DNA from: Bosea beijingensis
Lineage (GTDB): Bacteria; Pseudomonadota; Alphaproteobacteria; Rhizobiales; Beijerinckiaceae
Direction of reading: 5' to 3'
NCBI RefSeq assembly: GCF_030758975.1
Contig: NZ_CP132359.1
Coordinates: 1,628,811 to 1,692,810 of the forward strand
DNA: 64,000 nucleotides
Each line of letters begins with the position of its first letter. Position 1 is the stretch's first letter. The position numbers and the translations under genes are program-made. Shown in pieces: positions 1 to 9,379 of this stretch. The notes beneath the pieces were generated by a model, which had not been told where the DNA came from, ran no database searches, and was given only the letters and a program-made list of their open reading frames with translations.

Positions 1-147
1 GAAGGGCGGTTGCGTCCTCAGCGCCTTGACCTCGCCCGCCAGCACCCGCCAGGCGCATTGCGCGAGCGGCAGGGTTTCCGCACCGGTCGGCCCCGGAATG
101 CTGTCGAGCAGTGCCTTGCGTGCGACGGGGACCGGGGTGAGTGCCAT
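1..147 (-). CDS. moeA: Molybdopterin molybdenumtransferase MoeA, N-terminal fragment
   Basis: Only the first 49 codons lie in the window; the gene runs off the left edge. The translation begins [14 protein letters not shown] and reaches the RTQPPF stretch that in the MoeA family follows the first helix. MoeA inserts molybdate into adenylylated molybdopterin in the cytoplasm. Its ATG overlaps the moaC stop by one base (TAATG), so the two are translationally coupled in the trpG-trpD-trpC-moaC-moeA operon. The identity rests on this short N-terminus plus the very common moaC-moeA order in Hyphomicrobiales. Confidence 0.85.
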   Translation of the reverse strand, partial: MALTPVPVARKALLDSIPGPTGAETLPLAQCAWRVLAGEVKALRTQPPF

Positions 148-629
148 TAGCCTTGCTTCGCCTCGTAGTCGCCGGACTGGCCGCCGGATTTGTGCAGCAG
201 GCGGATATTCTCGATCCGCATCGCCCGGTCGACGGCCTTGACCATGTCGTAGACGGTGAGACAGGCGACGGAGACGGCGGTCAGCGCCTCCATCTCGACG
301 CCGGTCTGGCCCTTCATCTTGACCTCTGCACGCACGCGCACGCCCGGCAAAGCCTCGTCGATATCGAGATCGACGGCGATCTTGCTCAGGAGCAGCGGGT
401 GGCAGAGCGGGATCAGTTCATGGGTGCGCTTCGCCGCCATGATGCCGGCGAGGCGCGCGGTCCCGAGCACATCGCCCTTCTTGGCGTTGCCGTCGCGCAC
501 GATCGCGATCGTCTCCGGCGCCATGACGATCTGGCCTTCGGCGATCGCCATGCGGGTCGTCTCGGCCTTGCCGCCGACATCGACCATATGCGCCTGACCT
601 TGCGCGTCGAGATGGCTGAGCCGGCTCAC
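147..629 (-). CDS. moaC: Cyclic pyranopterin monophosphate synthase MoaC
   Basis: 160 residues, the normal MoaC length. MoaC converts the MoaA product into cyclic pyranopterin monophosphate, the second step of molybdenum cofactor synthesis. The family signature [13 protein letters not shown] lies at residues 68-80 and GVEMEALTA at 110-118. Lys51 and Lys131 fall at the positions of the catalytic lysines known from the E. coli enzyme. The start codon overlaps the trpC stop by four bases (ATGA), and the stop overlaps the moeA start, so it is co-transcribed with the tryptophan genes. Confidence 0.97.
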   Translation of the reverse strand: MSRLSHLDAQGQAHMVDVGGKAETTRMAIAEGQIVMAPETIAIVRDGNAKKGDVLGTARLAGIMAAKRTHELIPLCHPLLLSKIAVDLDIDEALPGVRVRAEVKMKGQTGVEMEALTAVSVACLTVYDMVKAVDRAMRIENIRLLHKSGGQSGDYEAKQG

Positions 630-1432
630 GCCGCGACGGCCTTGCCGGTGAGCAGCGCCTGCGTCGCGGCGGTGACGTCGGCCTGCCGCATCAGGCTCTC
701 GCCGACGAGGAAGCTGTTGACGCCGCTGCGGTTGAGCCGGGCGATGTCGGCATGGGTGAAGATGCCGCTCTCGCTGATCACGATCCGGTCAGCCGGGACA
801 CGCGGCGCCAGACGTTCGGTTGCCGCGAGATCGACATTGAAGCTGCGCAGGTCGCGGTTGTTGATGCCGAGCATCCTGCTTTCGAGCTTCAGCGCCCGGT
901 CGAGCTCGGCATCGTCATGGACCTCGACGAGAACGTCCATGCCGAGTTCGCGCGCGGTCTTGTTCAAGGCCCTGGCGGTGGCGTCGTCGACGCCGGCCAT
1001 GATGATCAGGATGCAATCGGCGCCCCAGGCGCGGGCCTCGTAGACCTGATAGGGCTCGTAGAGGAAATCCTTGCGCAGAGCCGGCAGGCCGGCAGCCTCG
1101 CGCGCTTCGGTCAGGAATTCAGGCTGGCCCTGGAAAGAAGGGGAATCGGTCAGCACCGAGAGGCAGGCCGCCCCGCCAGCCGCATAGGCGCGGGCGAGCG
1201 AGGGCGGGTCGAAATCGGCGCGGATCAAGCCCTTGGACGGGCTCGCCTTCTTGATCTCGGCGATCAAGGCCGGCGTACCCTGCGCGAGCTTGCCGGCCAA
1301 TGCATCGGCAAAGCCGCGCGGCTTCGAGGCCGCACGGGCGCGGCGCTCGATCTCGGCCTGCGGAACGGCCGCTTTGGCAGCCGCGATTTCCTGGCGCTTA
1401 TAGGCTTCGATCTTCGCGAGGATATCGGTCAT
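626..1432 (-). CDS. trpC: Indole-3-glycerol phosphate synthase TrpC
   Basis: 268 residues, the length of a stand-alone TrpC TIM barrel. It closes the indole ring in the fourth step of tryptophan synthesis. Visible motifs are KKASPSKG (residues 61-68), [11 protein letters not shown] (120-130), the [10 protein letters not shown] stretch and a late SESGI phosphate-binding motif. It lies 7 bases downstream of trpD and overlaps moaC by four bases. There is no fused TrpF domain, unlike the enteric TrpC-TrpF fusion. Confidence 0.97.
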   Translation of the reverse strand: MTDILAKIEAYKRQEIAAAKAAVPQAEIERRARAASKPRGFADALAGKLAQGTPALIAEIKKASPSKGLIRADFDPPSLARAYAAGGAACLSVLTDSPSFQGQPEFLTEAREAAGLPALRKDFLYEPYQVYEARAWGADCILIIMAGVDDATARALNKTARELGMDVLVEVHDDAELDRALKLESRMLGINNRDLRSFNVDLAATERLAPRVPADRIVISESGIFTHADIARLNRSGVNSFLVGESLMRQADVTAATQALLTGKAVAA

Positions 1433-1439
1433 GCCGGCC

Positions 1440-2453
1440 TCACGCGTTCGAGGCTTTGATGAGCGCTGCGAGCACGGCCTTGGCCTTGCCGGAATCGAGC
1501 GCGGCCGTCGCCTGGGCGAAGCCGTCCTTCAAATCCCCGGCCTTGCCGGCGACGAGCAGCGCGGCGGCCGCATTGAAGGCGGCGATATCGCGGAAACCGG
1601 TCTTGTCACCGGCGAGCACGGCATTGAGCGCCGCCGCGTTCTCCTCGGGCGTGCCGCCGCGCAGCACCTCGGGTTTGGCCGGTTCGAGGCCGACATCGGC
1701 CGGGCTGATCGAGAAGCTCTCGATCTTGCCGTTCTCCAGCGAGACGACGCGGGTCGGGCCGGTCGTGGTGATCTCGTCGAGCCCGTCCGAGCCGTGCACG
1801 GCCCAGACACGGGTCGAGCCGAGCGAGGCCAGCACCTTGACCATCGGCTCCAGCCAGGTCTCGGAGAAGGCGCCGATGAGCTGGCGCTTGGCGCCGGCCG
1901 GGTTGGAGAGCGGGCCGAGCAGGTTGAAGATCGTGCGCGTGCCGAGCTCGGTGCGCACCGGCGCGACATGGCGCATCGAGGCGTGGTGCGTCGGCGCGAA
2001 CATGAAGCCGACGCCGGCCTCGCGGATGCAATGCTCGGTCGCGGCCGGATCGAGCCCGACCTTGACGCCGAGCGCGGTCAAAACGTCGGCAGCACCCGAG
2101 CGCGAGGACGCCGCGCGGTTGCCATGCTTGGCGACCGGCACGCCGCAGGCGGCGGTGATGATCGAAGCCAGCGTCGAGACATTGTAGGAGCCCGACGAAT
2201 CGCCGCCGGTGCCGACGATGTCGATCGCCTCGGGCGGCGCCTTCACGGGCAGCATCTTGCCGCGCATGGCGCCGACGGCACCGGCGATCTCGTCGATCGT
2301 CTCGCCGCGCACGCGCAGCGCCATCAGGAAGGCGGCCGACTGTGCATTGGTGACCTCGCCGGAGAGGATCGTATCGAAGGCGTCGCGCGCTTCCTCGCGG
2401 GAGAGCGTCGCGCCGGTCGCGACCTTGGCGATGAAGGGTTTGAAATCGTCCAT
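1440..2453 (-). CDS. trpD: Anthranilate phosphoribosyltransferase TrpD
   Basis: 337 residues, typical for TrpD. It joins anthranilate to phosphoribosyl pyrophosphate. The phosphoribosyl-binding motif [14 protein letters not shown] begins at residue 81, and [12 protein letters not shown] lies at 109-120; both are hallmarks of the family. The ATG follows the trpG stop by 15 bases, so it is part of the same operon. TrpD is separate here, not fused to the TrpG amidotransferase as in enteric bacteria. Confidence 0.97.
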   Translation of the reverse strand: MDDFKPFIAKVATGATLSREEARDAFDTILSGEVTNAQSAAFLMALRVRGETIDEIAGAVGAMRGKMLPVKAPPEAIDIVGTGGDSSGSYNVSTLASIITAACGVPVAKHGNRAASSRSGAADVLTALGVKVGLDPAATEHCIREAGVGFMFAPTHHASMRHVAPVRTELGTRTIFNLLGPLSNPAGAKRQLIGAFSETWLEPMVKVLASLGSTRVWAVHGSDGLDEITTTGPTRVVSLENGKIESFSISPADVGLEPAKPEVLRGGTPEENAAALNAVLAGDKTGFRDIAAFNAAAALLVAGKAGDLKDGFAQATAALDSGKAKAVLAALIKASNA

Positions 2454-2468
2454 GGGAACTCTGCGGAA

Positions 2469-3086
2469 TCAGGCTGAAAGGGTCAGGGCGGAGGCTTCGC
2501 GTTCGCTCTGCCATCGCTCCGCGAGGTCGAGGAAATTCCGCAGGATCGTCGCGCCATGCTCGGAGGCGATGCTCTCCGGATGGAACTGGACGCCGTGGAC
2601 CGGCAGCTCCCGGTGCGAGAGCGCCATGATCAGGCCGTCATCACTCTCCGCCTCGATCTCGAAGACATCGGGGCAGGAGGCGCGCTCGACCACGAGCGAG
2701 TGATAGCGCGTCGCCTGCAGCGGGCCGTTGATGCCGCGGAACAGGCCGCGCGCCCGGTGGCGGATCGGCGAGACCTTGCCATGCATCGGCAATGGCGCGC
2801 GCACGACTTGGCCGCCGAAGGCCTGGCCCATCGCCTGCAGGCCGAGGCAGACGCCGAAGATCGGCTTCTTGCCCGCGCCTTCGCGGATCAGGTTCAGGCA
2901 GATTCCGGCCTCGTTGGGCGTGCAGGGGCCGGGCGAGAGCACGATCGCGTCGTGATCGCCGGCGAGTGCCTCGTCGACGGTGAGCGCATCGTTACGCCAG
3001 ACATCGACCTCGGCGCCCAGCCCACCGATGAGATGGACGAGGTTCCAGGTGAAGCTGTCGTAGTTGTCGATCAACAGAACGCGCAT
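2469..3086 (-). CDS. trpG: Anthranilate synthase glutamine amidotransferase subunit TrpG
   Basis: 205 residues, a class I glutamine amidotransferase. It supplies ammonia from glutamine to the TrpE (or PabB) subunit. LSPGPCTPNEAG lies near residues 50-61, the nucleophile motif FGVCLGLQ places the active cysteine at residue 80, and VQFHPES supplies the histidine and glutamate of the triad. It is the first visible gene of the operon. No trpE lies in the window, so the partner is encoded elsewhere. The protein may also serve folate synthesis, as single TrpG/PabA proteins often do. Confidence 0.95.
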   Translation of the reverse strand: MRVLLIDNYDSFTWNLVHLIGGLGAEVDVWRNDALTVDEALAGDHDAIVLSPGPCTPNEAGICLNLIREGAGKKPIFGVCLGLQAMGQAFGGQVVRAPLPMHGKVSPIRHRARGLFRGINGPLQATRYHSLVVERASCPDVFEIEAESDDGLIMALSHRELPVHGVQFHPESIASEHGATILRNFLDLAERWQSEREASALTLSA

Positions 3087-3182
3087 GGCCGAACCCGTGA
3101 ATGCGGCTTGAGGTCATGCACGTTCGGGGGCGGGGTGGTCAAGTTTCGCTGGCGAATGGCGGCCTCGCGCGGCGACCGGCGC

Positions 3183-4694
3183 TCACCCCCGCGCGCTGCG
3201 CGGCATGCCGGCCGTGCGCGGCTGGGCCAGTCCCGGCGCGGTCTCGACGCCGAGCGTCGGGAGCGCGAGCGTGCGCTGTCCCCGGAAATCGATATGGCAG
3301 ACGATCAGCCCGCGTTCTTCGATGTAGCTGAGCACGCGCCGCGCTCGGCTCGGCGAGGCGCTGCCATAGACTTCGGCGAGCTCGGCATCGCTGGGGCAGG
3401 GGCGGCCTTCGATCGCGGTGCGGGCGATGTAGAGGAAGAGGCTCTGCAGATCCTCCGGCAGCGAGCCGGAGGCTTCGACGGCCGCCTGCCAGCCCTCGCT
3501 CGTCGCGATGCTGTCGCTGACACCGGCGCGCGCCACCGCAAGCCGGCGCCGGAACTCCTCCAGGCTCAAATGGGTACGGCCGAGCCGGCGCATCCGGCAG
3601 CGCACGGTGAAGTCCTGGTAGAGCACGGCGACCTGCCGCGAACGGGCCTCGGGATCGCTCATCAGTTCGCGGAGGATCTCGACCATGATCGCCTCGCGCT
3701 CGGCCGGTTCCAGCTCGATCTCGGGCTCAGGCTCCGGCTGCGGGGCAGGGCGGTAGTTCTCGATCCGGCGCAGCACCTCCGTCGGATCGGGCTTGGGACG
3801 CGGCGCCGGGCGCACCGGCCGGGCCATCGGCAGCGGCTCGTCCTCGCCGCGCGTGAAGATCAGCTTTCCGGCTTCTTCAGGCGCCTGTTCCGGCAGCGGC
3901 ATCAATCCCGGCGCGCTGCCGCGGTCTACCGAGGAGACGGTGCCGATCCGGATCGGCAGCGGGCGCTTCGACAGGGCGGGGCCGAGCGCGACGAACTGGC
4001 CGCGTTCGAGATCGCGGAACATCTCGGCCTGGCGCCGGTCCATGCCGAGCAGGTCGGCGGCGCGCTGCATGTCGATATCGAGGAAGGTGCGGCCCATCAG
4101 GAAGTTCGAGGCTTCCGCCGCGACGTTCTTGGCGAGCTTGGCGAGGCGCTGCGTCGCGATCACGCCGGCAAGCCCACGCTTGCGGCCGCGGCACATCAGG
4201 TTGGTCATGGCGCCCAATGAAAGGCGACGCGCTTCGTCGGAGGCCTCGCCCGCCATCACCGGCGCGAAGAGCTGGGCTTCGTCGACCACGATCAGCATCG
4301 GGAACCAGAGCGAGCGGTCGACATCGAAGAGCCCGCCGAGGAACGCGGCAGTGGCACGCAACTGCTCGTCGGCTTCGAGGTTTTCGAGGTTGAGCACCAC
4401 CGAGACGCGGTGCTGGCGCACGCGCAGCGCGACGCGCTGCAGTTCGGCCTCGCCGCATTCGGCATCGACCACGACATGCCCGAACTGGTCGGCGAGCGAG
4501 ACGAAATCGCCCTCGGGGTCGATGATGGCTTGCTGCACCAGGGGGGCGCTCTGCTCCAGCAGGCGGCGCAGCAGATGCGACTTGCCCGAGCCGGAATTGC
4601 CCTGGACGAGCAGGCGCGTCGCCAGCAATTCGGCGAGATCGATCAGACCGGGCTCGCCGGTCCTCGTCGTTCCCATCTCGATTGCGGTGGTCAT
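3183..4694 (-). CDS. HerA-like / DUF87 P-loop ATPase
   Basis: 503 residues. The N-terminal half is a HerA/FtsK-type ATPase: Walker A GNSGSGKS at residues 32-39, IIDPEGDF just after residue 56 (the aspartate-proline-glutamate pattern of HerA and VirB4 proteins), and Walker B LIVVDEAQ at 134-141. The C-terminal part carries an acidic, proline-rich linker and a region I cannot assign. It probably pumps or translocates nucleic acid, but no NurA nuclease or partner gene lies beside it, so its role is unknown. The gene stands alone between trpG and a small secreted protein. Confidence 0.8.
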   Translation of the reverse strand: MTTAIEMGTTRTGEPGLIDLAELLATRLLVQGNSGSGKSHLLRRLLEQSAPLVQQAIIDPEGDFVSLADQFGHVVVDAECGEAELQRVALRVRQHRVSVVLNLENLEADEQLRATAAFLGGLFDVDRSLWFPMLIVVDEAQLFAPVMAGEASDEARRLSLGAMTNLMCRGRKRGLAGVIATQRLAKLAKNVAAEASNFLMGRTFLDIDMQRAADLLGMDRRQAEMFRDLERGQFVALGPALSKRPLPIRIGTVSSVDRGSAPGLMPLPEQAPEEAGKLIFTRGEDEPLPMARPVRPAPRPKPDPTEVLRRIENYRPAPQPEPEPEIELEPAEREAIMVEILRELMSDPEARSRQVAVLYQDFTVRCRMRRLGRTHLSLEEFRRRLAVARAGVSDSIATSEGWQAAVEASGSLPEDLQSLFLYIARTAIEGRPCPSDAELAEVYGSASPSRARRVLSYIEERGLIVCHIDFRGQRTLALPTLGVETAPGLAQPRTAGMPRSARG

Positions 4695-4806
4695 GCGGGC
4701 GATGAATCGTCGGGTTGGATCAGGCGCGGAATTGCGGCCGGCGCTTCTAGCACGGCCTTCCCCTCGCTGGACGTGAGGAAGCCCTGCCTTCCACAGGCAA
4801 TCGGGA

Positions 4807-5088
4807 TCAGCGCGGGCAGCGCAGGGCGCGCTCCTGCCGCAGGATGTCGGCGATCACCCGGTGGTCATTGGCGGAAAGCGGCAGGTCCTCGACATTGTCG
4901 TACTGGCAGCCGGCATTGCCGAAGGCTGCGATCGCGCGCTTCGTCCGGAAGCAATAGCCCTGCGCCTTGTAGATCTCGTTGCGCTGGGTCCAGAGATCGG
5001 CGCAAGCCTGCGGGTTGGCGAAAGCAGGCGTCGCCACGCCGCCGGCAAGCAGGACGGCCGCAAGAAGCGGAAGGCAAAGGCTGCGCAT
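4807..5088 (-). CDS. Secreted YARHG domain protein
   Basis: 93 residues from the ATG at 5088, chosen because GGAGAT lies just upstream; a longer reading frame upstream has no such site. The N-terminus MRSLCLPLLAAVLLAGGVATPAFA is a signal peptide with an AFA-N cleavage site. The mature part matches the YARHG pattern (LWTQRNEIYKAQGYCF), a small domain found in bacterial extracytoplasmic proteins. Four cysteines in the mature part suggest disulfides in the periplasm. The function of the domain is not established. Confidence 0.75.
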   Translation of the reverse strand: MRSLCLPLLAAVLLAGGVATPAFANPQACADLWTQRNEIYKAQGYCFRTKRAIAAFGNAGCQYDNVEDLPLSANDHRVIADILRQERALRCPR

Positions 5089-5209
5089 CGGGATATCTCC
5101 TGCTAGCGAGTCTGAAGCTTTGCGGACCGGGCCAGCGAAGGCAACACCAAGGACATGATGCCGTCGCAACAGGCGGCTTCGCTTAAGCGGAAGGCTGATG
5201 GGGAGGGCG

Positions 5210-5887
5210 ATGCAGTTCGGCTATTGCGAAAGACTGGATGGCAGCTTCTGGGCCGAGCCGCTGAATGCGGTGACCAATGCCGCATTTCTCGCGGCGGCCG
5301 TGGCTGCGTTCTGGCTGTGGCGCCGCCAAACCGGCAGAGAATTCGTCACGCTCGTCCTGACAGGGCTGGTCTTCGCCATCGGCATTGGCTCGTTCCTGTT
5401 CCATACCATCCCGAATCGCTGGACGCTTCTGGCCGATGTCGTGCCGATCCAGCTCTTTGCCTTCGGCTATTTCGCCTTCGCGCTGAAGCGCTTCCTCGGC
5501 TTGTCCGGGATGTTCACGGCTATTGGCACGCTGGTCTTCTTCGGCCTCGCGCTGGGGCTGTCTGCGGCCGGGCGCGCGGCCCTGCCCGCTGGAATGGCGG
5601 GCTCGGCCGGCTATGCCGCGTTCCTGCTCGGGCTGATCGGCGTCGCGCTCGCGATGTCGCGGATGCCGGCGCTGCGAAGTCAGAGTCGGCTATTGGCGCT
5701 TGCCGCAGGCACCTTCGCCATTTCCCTGACGATGCGCAGCGTCGACAACGCGCTCTGCGGCAGCCTGCAGCTCGGCACGCATTGGTTCTGGCATGTGCTC
5801 AATGCTCTGGTGCTCTACCTGCTCCTGCGCGCTGCCGCGACCGGCGAGCGCCCGGCCGTCACGGCTTCTTCATCTCCAGGCAGGTAA
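5210..5887 (+). CDS. Alkaline-ceramidase-like membrane protein
   Basis: About 225 residues with roughly seven hydrophobic segments. It carries the ceramidase family pattern: an N-terminal GYCERLDGSFWAEPLN motif, SFLFHTIP followed by LLAD, and HWFWH near the C-terminus. The spacing of the last two histidines (H-x3-H), plus the earlier histidine and aspartate, matches the zinc ligands and catalytic residues of the CREST superfamily. It probably hydrolyses an amide in a membrane lipid; the substrate is unknown. ATGs at 5198 and 5210 are both possible; GGAGGG precedes the second. The 3' end overlaps the convergent gene by 29 bases. Confidence 0.75.
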   Translation: MQFGYCERLDGSFWAEPLNAVTNAAFLAAAVAAFWLWRRQTGREFVTLVLTGLVFAIGIGSFLFHTIPNRWTLLADVVPIQLFAFGYFAFALKRFLGLSGMFTAIGTLVFFGLALGLSAAGRAALPAGMAGSAGYAAFLLGLIGVALAMSRMPALRSQSRLLALAAGTFAISLTMRSVDNALCGSLQLGTHWFWHVLNALVLYLLLRAAATGERPAVTASSSPGR

Positions 5888-6170
5888 GCACTTCGACATA
5901 GCTCGGTGGCCCACCATAGGTCGCACCTTCGACGCAAGCTGTCCGGGCGCCCGGCTGGAATTGGGCCCAACGTGCGGTCAGCGTGTCACGGGCGCGCTCC
6001 TCGTCGCCCTGGCATGCACTCGCCGGACGGCCGATGTCGATGCCTGATTTGCCGACATCGCGACATGACGCGGCGATATCGAAGCGCGGCGGCGAATCCG
6101 CGACATGTATGACGGATTGAGAGACGGGAGCGGAGGAGAGAGACAGAAGAACGAGACCGGCGGCAAGCAT
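5859..6170 (-). CDS. Hypothetical secreted protein
   Basis: 103 residues from the ATG at 6170, which has GGAG eight bases upstream; a GTG nine bases earlier is less likely. The first 20 residues are hydrophobic (LAAGLVLLSLSSAPVSQS) and look like a signal peptide. The mature part has four cysteines (SCRD, SACQ, TACV, LTCLE), probably in two disulfides. I do not recognise a domain. Its 3' end overlaps the ceramidase-like gene on the other strand, so both transcripts converge. Confidence 0.6.
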   Translation of the reverse strand: MLAAGLVLLSLSSAPVSQSVIHVADSPPRFDIAASCRDVGKSGIDIGRPASACQGDEERARDTLTARWAQFQPGARTACVEGATYGGPPSYVEVLTCLEMKKP

Positions 6171-6242
6171 GGCTGCCACTCCAAGGAAGACGCCCCGTCT
6201 CTGAACGCCGGGCGGCTCCGAAGGTTCCGGGTGAGAGCCCCG

Positions 6243-7277
6243 TCAGACGGCCGCAGGCCCCTGGCGCTTGCTGACGGTGATCTCCGCGGCTGAGTGCGCC
6301 TCGATGTCGACGATAGCCACATCCGGCCGGTCGATCGCCGGGAGGCTGCGTGCCTCGCTGGCCCTATGCACGAAGACGAGGCTCGCGAGGGCCGGATTCC
6401 CGGCCAGCCGCGAATGCGCCAGGGCCGGCTCCATCGCGCCTGGCATGACCAGATGGACGCTGCGCCCGCCTTCGATGCAGGCCTGGAGATCACCGAGATT
6501 GAACAGGCCGAGCGGCAGGAGTTCGAGCCCGCTCAGCATCGCCACGCCCGGCCCGGTGGCCAGCGCGGCGAGATCGCCGCCGACCAGCGTCGTCACGATG
6601 CGCGAGGAGATCGTTGGCTTCAGCGCTCGCGAGATATCGAGCGCCTTGCCGAGCAGTTCCCGCTCCGGCAGCGCGATCGGCCCCTGCAGCGACACGCCGT
6701 CGGCGATCTGCAACACCGGCCGCTCCGTGAGCTGCGGCAGCGGATGCAGCGTCGGATTGGCCATCAGCGTGTCGAGCGGGGCGACGCCATCCGGCACATC
6801 CGGCCCGAAGCCGCCGACGAAGCGCGTCCCGAAGGCCCGCATCGCCAGATTGCGCAGCGTCAGGAGCGGCCGCAATGGCCCGACGCGGCTCACACCGAGC
6901 GCCATCACCGCGCCGGACGCCTCGATCAGCCTGAGCAGTTCAAGCTCGTTGCCGTGCAGCGGCAGCATCAGCGGTGACAGGCCCGCGCGCAGGCTGGCCA
7001 GAATCGAGACGATCGCCTCCGGCCCGAGCGGCGCCAGGATCGCGACGCTTGCGCCCGGCGTGCCCTTGTTGATGGCGAGCAGACGGGCCAGCCGGTCGAT
7101 ACGCTCGTCGAGGTCGAGGAAATTGACCGAACCCGGCGTGACATCGCTCCAGCCGCGCCGGCCCGGCGGGTCGCGCAAGGCCGCGTCATACCCGCGGTTG
7201 CGGGTCAGCGCCGCGAGCAGCGTGTCGAGATCGAGACCGTCGAGCAAGGCTGAGGCTTCGTCCTGTTCTGCCCGCAT
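6243..7277 (-). CDS. Degenerate AMP-binding (acyl-CoA synthetase-like) N-domain protein
   Basis: 344 residues resembling only the N-terminal domain of ANL enzymes. SVAILAPLGPEAIVSILASLRAG matches the conserved early region where substrates are sensed, and the order of later segments follows the family. However, the ATP loop (normally TSGTTGxPKG) is absent; its place is taken by LQIADGVSLQGPIALPE. There is also no C-terminal lysine domain. It is therefore unlikely to make an acyl-adenylate. It starts 9 bases after the peptide-binding protein gene, so the two probably share a transcript. Confidence 0.55.
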   Translation of the reverse strand: MRAEQDEASALLDGLDLDTLLAALTRNRGYDAALRDPPGRRGWSDVTPGSVNFLDLDERIDRLARLLAINKGTPGASVAILAPLGPEAIVSILASLRAGLSPLMLPLHGNELELLRLIEASGAVMALGVSRVGPLRPLLTLRNLAMRAFGTRFVGGFGPDVPDGVAPLDTLMANPTLHPLPQLTERPVLQIADGVSLQGPIALPERELLGKALDISRALKPTISSRIVTTLVGGDLAALATGPGVAMLSGLELLPLGLFNLGDLQACIEGGRSVHLVMPGAMEPALAHSRLAGNPALASLVFVHRASEARSLPAIDRPDVAIVDIEAHSAAEITVSKRQGPAAV

Positions 7278-7286
7278 CGACAGACC

Positions 7287-9137
7287 CTAGTTGGCCGGCG
7301 CTGTCGCCGGGAGGCGTGCCAGCAGTTCGTTGGAGAGGAAATAGGCCGGCTGCCGCCCCGCCAGAACCACGCCGCGCGCCAGCGCGATCCAGGTATCGGG
7401 CAGGTAATACAGCGGCACGACGTAGAATCCGGAGATCAGCAAGCGGTCGAGCGCACGCACCGCCGCAACGAAATCCTCGCGCTCGCGGGCGCCGAGCAGG
7501 GCCTGCAATACGGCGTCCACGGCCGGAGATTTCACGCCGGCATAGTTCAGCGCGCCGTTGCGGGCGGCATTGGCCGAGCCCCAGCGCCCGATCTGCTCGT
7601 TGCCGGGCGAGGCCGAGGCCGGCCAGGTCCACTGGATCATGTCGAAATCGAAGGCGGAGAGCCTCCGCCAGTACTGCACGTCGTCGATCAGGCGCACCGA
7701 CACGGCAATGCCGAGCCGGGACAGCGACTGGGAATAGTTGAGCGCGAGCCGCTCCTGCGGCCGGCTGGTCACGGTGATCTCGAAGGCGAAGGGCTCGTCC
7801 TTGCCGTTGCGGAGCACGCCCTCGCGCAGCATGTAGCCGGCCGACTTGAGCAGATCGAGCGCCCGCCGCGCCTGCTCACGGTCGCGGCCCGAGCCGTCGG
7901 TCTCGGATGGTCGCCAACTGCCGGAGAGGATGTCCTCGCGCACGGCGCCTGGAAAACCGGAGAGCAGGGTCTTCTCGCGGGCGTCGGCCGGAGCGCCGAG
8001 CGCCGAAAGGTCCGAATCTGAGAAGAAGCTGCCGGCCCGGCGGTAGACGCCGTGGAACAGGTTGCGGTTGACCCATTCGAAATCGAACAGCAGCCCAAGC
8101 GCCTCGCGGACCCGGACATCGGCGAAGATCGGCCGTCGCGTGTTGAAGACGAGGCCGGTCATGCCCTTGGGCGTGTTGAAATGCAGGGTTTCCTGCCGGA
8201 TGCGCCCATCCTGAACGGCTGGCACGTCGTAGCCGGTCATCCAGCGTGTCGGGTCGCCCTCGATGCGGACATCGTAGAGCCCGGCCTTGAACGCTTCGAA
8301 CAGCGCGTTCGAATCCCGGTAGAAATCGTAGCGGATCTCGTCGGCGTTATAGAGCCCGCGCGTCAGCGGATGGTCATCGGCCCAGAAATCCTTCCGCCGC
8401 TTCAGCGTGAGCGATTCGCCCGGACGGACCTCCTCGACGGCATAGGGGCCGGAACCGAGCGCCGGCTTGAAGCTGGTCTCGCCGAAGGTCTCCGCATTGG
8501 TCGCATGCTTCGCGAAGATCGGCATCGCCCCGATCACCAGCGGCAATTCGCGGTTGGAGCCGTCGCCGAGCTCGAATTCGACGCGCCGGGGCGAGGGCGC
8601 CGCAACCTTGGTGACACGGCCCAGGCTGGAGCGATGGAACGGCTTGCCCTTCGCCTTCAGCATCTCGAAGGTGAAGATCACGTCCTCGGCCGTCACCGGC
8701 CTGCCGTCCGAGAATTTTGCACGCTCGTCGATCTCGAAGGCGAGCTGCTTGCGGTCGGCATCGAGCGAGATTCCGGAGGCGAGCAGGCCGTAGGCCGTGA
8801 ACGGCTCGTCCGCCGAGCGGTAGAGCAGGCTCTGCTGCACGTATTTCGGCACGGCATCGGGCGCGACGCCGAGCACGACGAGGGGATTGAGGCTGTCGAA
8901 CGTGCCCTGGATGCCCATGACGATGCGTCCGCCCTTGGGCGCCTTGGGGTCGGCATAGGGCAGATGCGGAAAACCGGGCGGCAGCACCGGCTGGCCATGC
9001 ATCGCGATGGCATGCCGCAGCGGGGCCGAATCAGCCAATGCGGAACGGCCGCGCGCCAGAACGGCGAACGGGGCCAAAGCCAGCAAGAGGTTGACCCTGC
9101 GGCGGCTGACCGCCTGGGGCAATCGAAGAAATTCCAT
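7287..9137 (-). CDS. ABC transporter substrate-binding protein, family 5 (YejA-like)
   Basis: 616 residues. The start at 9137 gives MEFLRLPQAVSRRRVNLL, a leader with a twin-arginine-like SRRRVNL followed by a hydrophobic stretch and SALA cleavage site. The mature part is an oligopeptide-binding family protein of the YejA/microcin C type: PKGGRIVMGIQGTFDSLNP, then FSDGRPVTAEDVIFTFE and GSGPYAVEEVRPGESLTLKR. It should bind peptides or a peptide-like compound in the periplasm. The matching permease and ATPase genes are not in the window. Confidence 0.88.
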   Translation of the reverse strand: MEFLRLPQAVSRRRVNLLLALAPFAVLARGRSALADSAPLRHAIAMHGQPVLPPGFPHLPYADPKAPKGGRIVMGIQGTFDSLNPLVVLGVAPDAVPKYVQQSLLYRSADEPFTAYGLLASGISLDADRKQLAFEIDERAKFSDGRPVTAEDVIFTFEMLKAKGKPFHRSSLGRVTKVAAPSPRRVEFELGDGSNRELPLVIGAMPIFAKHATNAETFGETSFKPALGSGPYAVEEVRPGESLTLKRRKDFWADDHPLTRGLYNADEIRYDFYRDSNALFEAFKAGLYDVRIEGDPTRWMTGYDVPAVQDGRIRQETLHFNTPKGMTGLVFNTRRPIFADVRVREALGLLFDFEWVNRNLFHGVYRRAGSFFSDSDLSALGAPADAREKTLLSGFPGAVREDILSGSWRPSETDGSGRDREQARRALDLLKSAGYMLREGVLRNGKDEPFAFEITVTSRPQERLALNYSQSLSRLGIAVSVRLIDDVQYWRRLSAFDFDMIQWTWPASASPGNEQIGRWGSANAARNGALNYAGVKSPAVDAVLQALLGAREREDFVAAVRALDRLLISGFYVVPLYYLPDTWIALARGVVLAGRQPAYFLSNELLARLPATAPAN

Positions 9138-9379
9138 CGTACGACCTGATTCCCTGCGCAAGAATAGCATGGGTGCAGCATGGTCACGCAGCTATTCGGG
9201 CTGGAATCCTCGCTGCGAACTCGCTAAAGGCGAGGGCAGGGTGTCATTCAAACGCCTCAATCAGCCTTGATGTGCACGGCTTGCGATGGCCTGCGCCCCA
9301 TGCGATTGGGCCATCAGCGGTGACGCGCGCGGCTTGCGAAGTCGTGATCCCGAATTCGCTTGATAAGGAAAGACAAGGA

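Noticed and set aside
2556..4220. 554-codon open frame on the plus strand opposite trpG and the HerA-like gene
   Set aside because: It spans two well-supported genes on the other strand, has no ribosome-binding site and looks arginine/alanine-rich as antisense frames do at high GC.
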